Source: Nocardioides sp. Root122 (lineage in GTDB: Bacteria > Actinomycetota > Actinomycetes > Propionibacteriales > Nocardioidaceae). From it: a stretch of DNA of 64,000 bases. The notes below the pieces were generated by a model. That model was given only the letters and a program-made list of their open reading frames with translations, was not told where the DNA came from and ran no database searches. The stretch covers positions 186,101-250,100 of the forward strand of contig NZ_LMDE01000012.1 in the NCBI RefSeq assembly GCF_001425025.1, read 5' to 3'. Below are positions 55,140 to 62,429 of the stretch, in pieces; position 1 is the stretch's first letter, and the number at the start of each line of letters is the position of its first letter. The position numbers and the translations under genes were made by a program.

Positions 55140-56644
55140 CCGACATCCTCATGCCCTTCGACGAGGTGCTCGCCGCCTACGACCCGGCGCTGGGCCTGGA
55201 GGTCCACGTCGAGCTCAACACCGCCTCGAAGATGTTCTGCGGCTGCCCGGCTGTCTTCGGCGGCGAGCCCAACGCCGGCGTGTGCCCGACGTGCCTGGGC
55301 CTGCCCGGCGCGATGCCCGTGGTCAACGGCAAGGCCGTGGAGTCGGCGATCCGCATCGGCCTCGCGCTCAACTGCGACATCGCGGAGTGGTGCCGGTTCG
55401 CCCGGAAGAACTACTTCTACCCGGACATGCCGAAGAACTTCCAGACCTCCCAGTACGACGAGCCGATCTGCTTCGACGGCTGGATGGACGTCGACATCCA
55501 GAACGAGGCCGGGGAGACCGAGACCTTCAGGGTGGAGATCGAGCGGGCCCACATGGAGGAGGACACCGGCAAGTCGCTGCACGTCGGCGGCTCGACCGGT
55601 CGCATCCACGGCGCCGACTACTCCCTGGTCGACTACAACCGCGCCGGCATCCCGCTCATCGAGATCGTCACCCGCCCGATCGTGGGCGCCGGGGAGAAGG
55701 CGCCCGAGGTCGCGAAGGCCTACGTCGCACAGCTGCGCGAGCTGATCGTCGCGCTCGGCGTCTCCGAGGCACGGATGGACCAGGGCAACCTGCGTGCCGA
55801 CGTGAACCTGTCGCTCGCGCCCAAGGGCAGCGGAGTGCTCGGCACCCGCACGGAGACCAAGAACGTCAACTCGTTCCGCTCGGTCGAGCGGGCCGTGCGC
55901 TACGAGATGCAGCGCCACGCCGCGATCCTCAGCGGCGGCGGCTCGATCCTGCAGGAGACCCGCCACTGGCACGAGGACACCGGCATCACCACGAGCGGAC
56001 GCGAGAAGTCCGACGCCGAGGACTACCGCTACTTCCCGGAGCCCGACCTGGTGCCCGTCGCACCCAGTCGCGAGTGGGTCGAGGAGCTGCGCGGCACGCT
56101 GCCGGAGAACCCGACGGTGCGTCGTTCCCGCCTGCAGGCCGAGTGGGGCTTCACGGACATGGAGATGCGCGACACCGTCGGTGCCGGGGCGCTGGGGCTG
56201 GTCGAGGAGACGATCGCCCAGGGCGCCGCGCCGCAGGCCGCGCGCAAGTGGTGGCTCGGCGAGCTCGCCCGGCGCAGCAACGAGGACGGTGTCGACCTGG
56301 TCGACCTGCCCATCACGCCGGCCGACGTGGCGCGGATCCAGGCGCTGGTCGACGACAAGACGGTCAACGACAAGCTGGCCCGCCAGGTCTTCGAGGGCGT
56401 CCTCGCCGGCGAGGGCACCCCGGACGAGGTCGTGGAGAAGCGCGGGCTGGCCGTGGTCTCGGACGACGGGGCCCTGGGTGCGGCCGTCGACAACGCGATC
56501 GCCGCCAACCCGGACGTCGCCGACAAGATCCGCGACGGCAAGGTCGCCGCGGCCGGTGCGCTCATCGGCGCAGTGATGAAGGAGATGCGCGGCCAGGCCG
56601 ACGCCGGCCGGGTGCGTGAGCTGATCCTGGAGAAGCTCACCTGA
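55136..56644 (+). CDS. gatB: Asp-tRNA(Asn)/Glu-tRNA(Gln) amidotransferase subunit B
   Basis: 502 aa; ATG overlaps the gatA stop. It phosphorylates the misacylated aminoacyl-tRNA and transfers ammonia. [19 protein letters not shown] (with zinc Cys pairs CGC and CPTC), [44 protein letters not shown], and the C-terminal YqeY-like tRNA-binding tail. Normal length. Confidence 0.98.
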   Translation: MTDILMPFDEVLAAYDPALGLEVHVELNTASKMFCGCPAVFGGEPNAGVCPTCLGLPGAMPVVNGKAVESAIRIGLALNCDIAEWCRFARKNYFYPDMPKNFQTSQYDEPICFDGWMDVDIQNEAGETETFRVEIERAHMEEDTGKSLHVGGSTGRIHGADYSLVDYNRAGIPLIEIVTRPIVGAGEKAPEVAKAYVAQLRELIVALGVSEARMDQGNLRADVNLSLAPKGSGVLGTRTETKNVNSFRSVERAVRYEMQRHAAILSGGGSILQETRHWHEDTGITTSGREKSDAEDYRYFPEPDLVPVAPSREWVEELRGTLPENPTVRRSRLQAEWGFTDMEMRDTVGAGALGLVEETIAQGAAPQAARKWWLGELARRSNEDGVDLVDLPITPADVARIQALVDDKTVNDKLARQVFEGVLAGEGTPDEVVEKRGLAVVSDDGALGAAVDNAIAANPDVADKIRDGKVAAAGALIGAVMKEMRGQADAGRVRELILEKLT

Positions 56645-56728
56645 TCCTTCCTCCCGCGCGGACCCCCTACTTTTGGCTGATTCGGGCCCCCGTGGCCCGG
56701 TCTAGACAACTTGTTATGGTCGACGCGA

Positions 56729-56743
56729 GTCACATTGGTCACA
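56729..56743 (+). promoter_or_regulatory. direct repeat GTCACA-N3-GTCACA, MtrA-box-like
   Basis: Two exact GTCACA hexamers 3 bp apart, 9 nt after a possible -10 (TATGGT, 56715-56720). As I recall, the response regulator MtrA binds tandem GTCACA-type repeats in actinobacteria. The rest of the 178-bp leader (56645-56822) shows no riboswitch core. Confidence 0.5.
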
Positions 56744-56822
56744 TCACCAACCAACGCTCGCGCCACACGGGGGACTGACGGCTCTGCTGTCGTGGGGTCC
56801 CGGGGCGAGCGGGAAGGAAGTC

Positions 56823-58232
56823 ATGCACCATCGCAATCGACCCATCCGATCGGCCGCGGTCGCTCTCTCGACCGTCGCACTGGGAGTCGGCGTGCTCGCG
56901 GCTCCGCCCGCATCGGCGGACCAGTCGTCTGCCCTCCGGAGCGCGAAGGCGGGCATCCAGACCGACAGCACCCCGTCCAACGTCGCCGCCGACTGGATCA
57001 CCGGGGAGCTCGCCAACGGGCTCATGATCACCAACGGCAAGGCCGACTTCGGGCTGACGCTCGACACCGGTCTCGCGCTGCACAGCGTGCCTGGCCACGA
57101 GACCGGAGTCGCGGCGATCAACGCCGCGTTCGAGCCTCGCGTGGACGAGTACGTCGGTGACGGGGCCAAGGAATCCTACGCCGGAGCGCTCGGCAAGGCG
57201 GCCGCCTTCGCCCGCGCGGCCGGGGAGAACCCCATCGACTACGGCGGCAAGAACCTCGTCGCACGGCTCGAGGAGCGCACGGCCGACGTGCCGGCCGACC
57301 CCGCCAAGGAGCCGCAGGCCGCCGCCATCGCCGGCCGCATCTTCGACAAGTCGGAGTCCGGCAACCACGCCAACGTCGTCGGCCAGTCCTACGCCGTGCG
57401 CGAGCTGTCGCTGGCGCGGTCCACCGAGGCGGCCGCTGCACGCGACTTCCTGCTGAAGCAGCAGTGCACGTCGGGCTACTTCCGGCTCAGCTTCGACAAC
57501 GCCGACCTGCCGAACCAGTCGTGCACCGAGGGTCTTTCCGGCAGCGAGGCTGACCCGGACGCCACCGCGCTCGTGATGATCAACCTGATCGAGTCGCACG
57601 ACAGCTCCCCGGCGGTCAAGACCGCCCTCGACAGGGCCGGCGCCTGGCTGGTCGACCGGCAGCGCAACAGCGGTGCCATTCGCAGCTCCGGCGACAACGC
57701 GCAGATCAACACCAACACCACGGCCCTCGGCGGCTACGCGCTCGGCCTGATGCGCCAGTCCGACGCCGCGCAGAAGGCGGGGCTCTGGGTCCGCAAGAAC
57801 CAGCCGGTCGACAAGTACAAGTGCCGCACGGCACTGACCAAGGACACCGGTGCCGTCGCCTTCCGCAAGGACCGGTCCAAGGCAGCCAAGGCCACCGGCA
57901 TCCCTGCCGACGGTCGCGACGAGTGGCGCCGTGCCACGGCCCAGGGGATCCTCGGCCTGCAGTTCGCCCCGGCGAGCCAGGACACGTTCCGCATCGAGTC
58001 CGTGCGGCAGCAGGCCCGCGCCGGCGAGCGCGTCCAGTTCCGCGTCTACGGCATCGCTCCCGGCGAGAGCGCCTGCATGCAGGTCAAGGGTGACTTCCGC
58101 CGCGTGAAGGGCAAGACGAAGGGCACCAGGATCGTGCGCAAGCTCCAGCTGCCCACGGGCAACCAGCGTCGCGTCGGTCTGGTGAAGACCTCGGACGACG
58201 AGGCGCGTACGTGGATCCGAGTCCGCAACTGA
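56823..58232 (+). CDS. secreted alpha-toroid (prenyltransferase-repeat-like) protein
   Basis: 469 aa, ATG with GGAAGGAAG upstream. Signal peptide MHHRNRPIRSAAVALSTVAL...ASA. The mature part is mostly paired helices of the alpha/alpha-toroid type seen in terpene cyclases and B12 carriers: NVVGQSYAVRELSLA, DFLLKQQCTSGYFRL, DATALVMINLIES, TNTTALGGYALGLM. A short beta-rich domain ends the chain (about 375-469). It is a paralogue of the protein encoded at 58539 but has its own leader without a B12 box, and a strong terminator follows. Ligand unknown; a B12-related role is inferred only from its neighbours. Confidence 0.75.
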   Translation: MHHRNRPIRSAAVALSTVALGVGVLAAPPASADQSSALRSAKAGIQTDSTPSNVAADWITGELANGLMITNGKADFGLTLDTGLALHSVPGHETGVAAINAAFEPRVDEYVGDGAKESYAGALGKAAAFARAAGENPIDYGGKNLVARLEERTADVPADPAKEPQAAAIAGRIFDKSESGNHANVVGQSYAVRELSLARSTEAAAARDFLLKQQCTSGYFRLSFDNADLPNQSCTEGLSGSEADPDATALVMINLIESHDSSPAVKTALDRAGAWLVDRQRNSGAIRSSGDNAQINTNTTALGGYALGLMRQSDAAQKAGLWVRKNQPVDKYKCRTALTKDTGAVAFRKDRSKAAKATGIPADGRDEWRRATAQGILGLQFAPASQDTFRIESVRQQARAGERVQFRVYGIAPGESACMQVKGDFRRVKGKTKGTRIVRKLQLPTGNQRRVGLVKTSDDEARTWIRVRN

Positions 58233-58261
58233 CCCAGTAGCACCACCGTCAGCACCACGTT

Positions 58262-58291
58262 CCGGCCCGGCGTCGCCAGACGCCGGGCCGG
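58262..58291 (+). terminator. strong hairpin terminator before the riboswitch
   Basis: Perfect 12-bp stem (58262-58273 with 58280-58291) and 6-nt loop. It separates the first toroid gene from the riboswitch-controlled operon. Confidence 0.82.
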
Positions 58292-58328
58292 CGTGCGTCC
58301 CGGGCCGGCCCGGGGTTACGCTTCGCGG

Positions 58329-58446
58329 GCCGCACCCATCCGGGTCGGCACCACACACGCACGAGCTGGGGAAAGCCGGTCCAACGCCGGCGCTGACCCG
58401 CAACCGTGGGCACGGGAGCGATCCCGTGCGAGCCGGAACACCCGCC
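58329..58446 (+). promoter_or_regulatory. cobalamin riboswitch
   Basis: All core parts of the adenosylcobalamin aptamer are visible in order: CTGGGGAAAGCCGGT (58366-58380), CCAACGCCGG, GCTGACCCGCAACCGTG (58392-58408), a peripheral hairpin (58410-58417 with 58422-58429) and the B12 box AGCCGGAACACCCGCC (58431-58446). The 5' boundary is approximate; a weak -10 TACGCT is at 58317-58322. It should lower expression of the downstream operon when B12 is plentiful. Confidence 0.93.
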
Positions 58447-58509
58447 TCGACGCGTCTTGATCACCATCGCTGTCGAGGAATGCAGCGGGGTCGACGGGTC
58501 ACACCGGCG

Positions 58510-58530
58510 CCCTCGCTGTGGCAGTGAGGG
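58510..58530 (+). promoter_or_regulatory. ribosome-binding-site hairpin, probable riboswitch expression platform
   Basis: A 9-bp stem (58510-58518 with 58522-58530, one G-U pair) whose 3' arm contains GAGGG, the first part of the purine-rich site GAGGGAAGGG before ATG 58539. Forming it would hide that site and block translation. Confidence 0.6.
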
Positions 58531-58538
58531 AAGGGACC

Positions 58539-60251
58539 ATGAAGCTCCTCTCCGGGCTGGCCGCCGTCGCGCTGGCCACCACCACGTTCGTGCCGGCGCT
58601 CACGCAGCCGGCGTCCGCCGCGCCGCTGCCGGGCAGCCCGACGGCCGACCGCGCCGTCCAGGCCGGCGCCACCTGGCTCACCGGTCAGCTGACCGACGGG
58701 GTCGTGCACAACGACGAGTACGACTTCGACGACCTCGGGCTCTCCGCCGACGTCGCTTTCGCGCTGAAGGCCGTGGGCAAGGACTCTGCCGCCTCGGGCA
58801 TCGCCGACGCCGTCGAGCCGCTCTCGGAGTCGTGGGTCGCCGGCTTCACCCCGGGGCGCGTGTACGCCGGCAGCCTGGCCAAGCTGGTGACCCTGGCGCA
58901 GGCGACGGATCACGACGCGACCGCCTTCAACGGCACCGACCAGGTCGCCCGCCTCGAGGGCCTGGTCTCCTCCTCGGCCCCGCTGACCGGCCGCCTGGAG
59001 GACGCAGGCGTCGACACGAGCGACCCCTACGATGCCGACTTCGTCAACGTGATCGGCCAGTCGTTCGCGGCCCGCGCGCTGACCACCGCAGGCTCGCCCC
59101 GGGCGGCGGACACGACCGCCTTCCTGCTCGCCCAGCAGTGCGACGCCGGCTTCTTCCGCGCCCAGCTGAACGGCGACAAGGCCGACTCGCAGCAGGGGTG
59201 CACGAGCGCCGACACCGGCAGCGTGGACACGACTGCGCTGGCCGTCGTCAACATCCTCGACACGGAGGGCGCCTCGAAGACAGCCCGTGGTGCAGCCGCC
59301 CTCGCCGCAGACTGGCTGAAGGGCCAGCAGGCCGCCGACGGCTCGTTCAGCGCGGGTGCGACGGAGGGCTACAACGCCAACACCACCGGTCTCGCCGGCT
59401 GGGCCCTGGCCCGCGCGGGCGAGACGGCTGCAGCGGCGAAGGCCGCCACCTGGCTCCGGGCCGTGCAGGTCGCGGACCTCGCGCCCTGCGCCACCACGCT
59501 CGCCGCCGACAACGGTGCCGTCGCGTACCAGCCGGGCATCCTGGCTACGGCCCGGACGTCCGGCATCACGCTCGGCGCTCGCGACCAGTACCGACGCACG
59601 ACCGCCCAGGCCCTTCCGGCCCTTGCGAGCGCCCCGGCCGCGGACGCCGCGCTCCGCATCTCCGCCCCGGCCACCGCGGTCGAGAAGAGCACCGTCACGG
59701 TCACCGTGCTCGGTCTGGGCGCGGGCGAGGCGGCCTGCGTCAGCACCGGGAACGCCTCCAAGTCGATCACGGGGACCGGCGGCTCGGTGAAGGTGACCTT
59801 CGACCTGCCCGCGGGCGCCTCGACCCACACCTTCCGGATGACCACGCTCGCGGGCAGCTCGACGGCCGCGACCGTCGCGACCGTCACCCCTCCGGTCCCG
59901 GCGCCGGCTCCCACCGTGGGCGAGCTCGACGCGGCCAAGGTCGAGAAGGTCCGGAAGAACCGCTTCAGGCTGGCGGTGTCGTGCGACTCGACCGTCGCCT
60001 GTGCGGGCACCCTCACCGTCCGCACCGCCGGCAAGGTCAGGGTCCCCGGGAAGGTCCGCAAGAAGGTCGTGACGGTCTCCGAACGCGCCTACACCGTGGC
60101 CCCCGGCGGCGAGAAGCGCCTGGTCCTCAAGGTCACGAAGACCGCGCGTGCCCTCCTGGCCGGCGGCCCGCTCAAGGTCCGTGCGGTGCAGAGGGCCACG
60201 GGCGCGCAGCGAGCGGTCACGACGTTCCGGCTCAAGGCCGCCAAGGGTTGA
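58539..60251 (+). CDS. secreted alpha-toroid protein under riboswitch control, candidate cobalamin-binding protein
   Basis: 570 aa; ATG 58539 chosen because it follows GAGGGAAGGG and starts a clean signal peptide (MKLLSGLAAVALATTTFVPA...ASA). Residues about 35-370 are helical toroid repeats (NVIGQSFAARALTTA, AFLLAQQCDAGFFRA, VDTTALAVVNILD, NANTTGLAGWALARA), the fold of the alpha domain of intrinsic factor/transcobalamin. Two beta-sandwich-like domains follow (about 375-455 and 480-570), joined by a Pro/Ala linker. First gene of the operon with DUF4430 and the ECF module, 7 nt before the next gene. B12 binding is inferred from riboswitch and fold. Confidence 0.8.
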   Translation: MKLLSGLAAVALATTTFVPALTQPASAAPLPGSPTADRAVQAGATWLTGQLTDGVVHNDEYDFDDLGLSADVAFALKAVGKDSAASGIADAVEPLSESWVAGFTPGRVYAGSLAKLVTLAQATDHDATAFNGTDQVARLEGLVSSSAPLTGRLEDAGVDTSDPYDADFVNVIGQSFAARALTTAGSPRAADTTAFLLAQQCDAGFFRAQLNGDKADSQQGCTSADTGSVDTTALAVVNILDTEGASKTARGAAALAADWLKGQQAADGSFSAGATEGYNANTTGLAGWALARAGETAAAAKAATWLRAVQVADLAPCATTLAADNGAVAYQPGILATARTSGITLGARDQYRRTTAQALPALASAPAADAALRISAPATAVEKSTVTVTVLGLGAGEAACVSTGNASKSITGTGGSVKVTFDLPAGASTHTFRMTTLAGSSTAATVATVTPPVPAPAPTVGELDAAKVEKVRKNRFRLAVSCDSTVACAGTLTVRTAGKVRVPGKVRKKVVTVSERAYTVAPGGEKRLVLKVTKTARALLAGGPLKVRAVQRATGAQRAVTTFRLKAAKG

Positions 60252-60258
60252 TCGGTCG

Positions 60259-61323
60259 ATGAGCTCCTCCTGGATGCGGTCCCTCGCTCGCGCGCTGGCA
60301 CTCGCCGTGGTGGGCGGGGGATCGGTCCTGCTCGCACCGACGGCGTACCTCGCAGCAGCCGGGGCCGCCACGTGCACCTCGGCCGGCGGCGTGAGCGTCA
60401 TCGTCGACTACCGCGAGCTGGGCGGCAGCACCGTCACCGCGTGTGCACCGGACGGCGGCGGGAAGAGCGCGGCCGCCGTCTTCGACTCGGTCGGCGTGAG
60501 CATCTCCTACGCCACCCGCCAGCCGGGCTTCGTGTGCCGGGTCAACGGCGTGCCTGCGAGCGACCCGTGCGTCAACGCGTCGCCGGCCGACGCCTACTGG
60601 GGCCTGTGGTGGTCCGACGGCACGACCGGCACCTGGACCTACGCGTCGTCCGGCGTGGGCGGCCAGACCGTCCCCGCGGGTGGCTCGATCGGCTGGTCCT
60701 GGCAGCAGGACCGCCCCAGCGGCTCGACGGTCCCGCCGTCGGTCGCCCCGCCCGTCGCGCCGGCGGCCACCCCGACCCCGTCGCCCACGACCTCGACGCC
60801 GTCCCCGACGTCCTCGCCGACGCCCACCGGCGGCAGCGGTGGCTCGGGCGGCGGGTCGGGCGGTGGCGGCGGCTCGAACGGCGGGTCCGGCGGTGGCACG
60901 GGTGGCGGCAAGGCTGGCGGCAAGAGCGGGGGCACCTCGCCGTCGGCCACGCCCACCCCGACGACCTCGGGATCGCCCGCGGCGTCCCCGTCCGGCACGC
61001 CGAGCAGCAGTCCGTCCGAGTCGTCCCTCGACGCTGAGTCTCCCAGCGACTCAGCATCGAGCAAGCCCTCGAAGACGCCCGCTGTCCGCCCTGAGTCTCC
61101 CAGCGACTCACCGTCCAGCGAGCCCTCCGAGGACCCCACGGTGGGCAGTGAGTCGCCCAGCGACTCAGCGTCCAGCGCGGCGCCGGGAGCGGGCGAGGCC
61201 GCCCCCGACGAGCCGGCCCGGATCCCGGCCGTCGTCACCTGGGGCGTCGTCGGTCTGCTCGCGATCGCGATCGTGTCCAGCGCGGTGGTGGCGCGCCGGC
61301 GACGGGGGTCCGGCACGCCGTGA
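60259..61323 (+). CDS. membrane-anchored DUF4430 (transcobalamin beta-domain-like) protein
   Basis: 354 aa from ATG 60259. Signal peptide (about 1-37), then a DUF4430-like domain of about 110 residues (VSVIVDYRELGGSTVTAC..., YWGLWWSDGTTGTWTYASSGV, GGSIGWSWQQ), with two Cys pairs. A long Pro/Ser/Thr and Gly linker (about 152-315) follows, then one membrane helix (PAVVTWGVVGLLAIAIVSSAV) and a basic tail (ARRRRGSG). The linker would hold the domain out through the wall. DUF4430 corresponds to the beta domain that closes over B12 in animal carriers. Overlaps the T-subunit gene by GTGA. Confidence 0.82.
   Translation: MSSSWMRSLARALALAVVGGGSVLLAPTAYLAAAGAATCTSAGGVSVIVDYRELGGSTVTACAPDGGGKSAAAVFDSVGVSISYATRQPGFVCRVNGVPASDPCVNASPADAYWGLWWSDGTTGTWTYASSGVGGQTVPAGGSIGWSWQQDRPSGSTVPPSVAPPVAPAATPTPSPTTSTPSPTSSPTPTGGSGGSGGGSGGGGGSNGGSGGGTGGGKAGGKSGGTSPSATPTPTTSGSPAASPSGTPSSSPSESSLDAESPSDSASSKPSKTPAVRPESPSDSPSSEPSEDPTVGSESPSDSASSAAPGAGEAAPDEPARIPAVVTWGVVGLLAIAIVSSAVVARRRRGSGTP
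61036..61185 (+). repeat. 57-bp tandem repeats in the DUF4430 protein linker
   Basis: Units begin with GAG at 61036, 61093 and 61150 and code 19-residue ESPSDS(A/P)SS-type repeats. Each unit also holds a 7-bp inverted repeat CTGAGTC/GACTCAG-like pair. The array lengthens the wall-spanning stalk. Confidence 0.75.
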
Positions 61324-62429
61324 CCGGACCGGTGCCGTCCCTGCGGGGACTGCCGCGTGACCTGCACCCGATCGCCTGGTGGACCTGGGCGGTCGGGCTG
61401 GCCACGGCAGCCTCGCTGACCACCAACCCGCTGCTGCTGCTCCTCGTCATGGGGTCGGCCACGGTGGTGGTCATGGCCCGCAGGTCCGGGCACCCGTTCG
61501 GCCGCTCCTTCCGGCTCTACGCGCTGCTCGCCGCCGTGACGGTGGTCGCGCGCGTGGTGTTCCGCATCCTCTTCGGTGGCCAGGAGGTCGGGCACGTGCT
61601 CCTCGACCTGCCTGAGGTCCCGCTCCCGGACTGGGCGGCCGGGATCCGGTTGCTGGGCCCGGTCACGAGTGAGGCACTGCTCGCCGGGCTGTACGACGGC
61701 CTCCGGCTCGCCGCGATCATCCTGTGCGTCGGCGCCGCCAACTCGCTCGCCAACCCCAAGCGTCTGCTCGCCTCGGTGCCGCCGGCGTTGTACGAGATCG
61801 GCACGGCGATGGTCGTCGCGGTCACGATCTTCCCTCAGCTCGCCGACAGCGCCCGCCGGGTCCGCGCCGCCCAAGCCCTGCGCGGCGGCACCACGACGGG
61901 CGTGGGCCGGCTGCGCCGCTTCCTGGTCCCGGTCCTCGAGGACTCGCTCGAGCGCTCCCTGGCCCTGGCGGCGGGGATGGACACCCGGGGCTACGGCCGC
62001 TCCGGCGGAGCGACACCGCGCGAGCGCTGGGTCACCGGATCGCTGCTGCTTCTCGCGCTCACCGGCATCTGCGTCGGCACCTACGCCTGGCTCGACCCCA
62101 CGGCCCCGCGGGTCCTCGCACTCCCGATGCTGGCCGCCGGCGTGGTCGTGGCCGTGCTCGGACTGGTCAGCGCCGGTCGCCGGGTCGAGCGCACCCGCTA
62201 CCGGCCGGACCCGTGGCGCGCGGCCGAGCTGGTCACGGTCGCCACCGGCCTCGCGGTCGCCGTCCTCGGCTGGTGGTTCGCCCGCGAGCAGGCGGCCGTG
62301 GCCTATCCCGGCGTCGACGTGGCGCCGTACCTCTCCCCGCTCGCCCTCGTCGTGGGCCTGGTCGGCCTGCTGCCCGCCGTGGCCACGCCGCTGCCGTCCA
62401 CCGCGCTCTCGCGTGAGGTGGCCGCATGA
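61320..62429 (+). CDS. ecfT: ECF transporter T component (CbiQ/EcfT-like)
   Basis: 369 aa, GTG start overlapping the DUF4430 stop. About eight helices, more than the usual five or six, with extra ones at the C-terminus. Coupling-helix motifs are RRVRAAQALRGG and LALAAGMDTRGYGRSG, the A-x-x-x-R-G-type motifs that contact the ATPases. It energises uptake by an S component together with the next gene. Riboswitch control suggests cobalamin or a precursor as cargo. Confidence 0.9.
   Translation: MTGPVPSLRGLPRDLHPIAWWTWAVGLATAASLTTNPLLLLLVMGSATVVVMARRSGHPFGRSFRLYALLAAVTVVARVVFRILFGGQEVGHVLLDLPEVPLPDWAAGIRLLGPVTSEALLAGLYDGLRLAAIILCVGAANSLANPKRLLASVPPALYEIGTAMVVAVTIFPQLADSARRVRAAQALRGGTTTGVGRLRRFLVPVLEDSLERSLALAAGMDTRGYGRSGGATPRERWVTGSLLLLALTGICVGTYAWLDPTAPRVLALPMLAAGVVVAVLGLVSAGRRVERTRYRPDPWRAAELVTVATGLAVAVLGWWFAREQAAVAYPGVDVAPYLSPLALVVGLVGLLPAVATPLPSTALSREVAA

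Noticed and set aside
56645..56822. Second cobalamin riboswitch before the first toroid gene
   Set aside because: No B12 box (AGCC...ACC.GCC) or CCGCAAC core is present in this leader.
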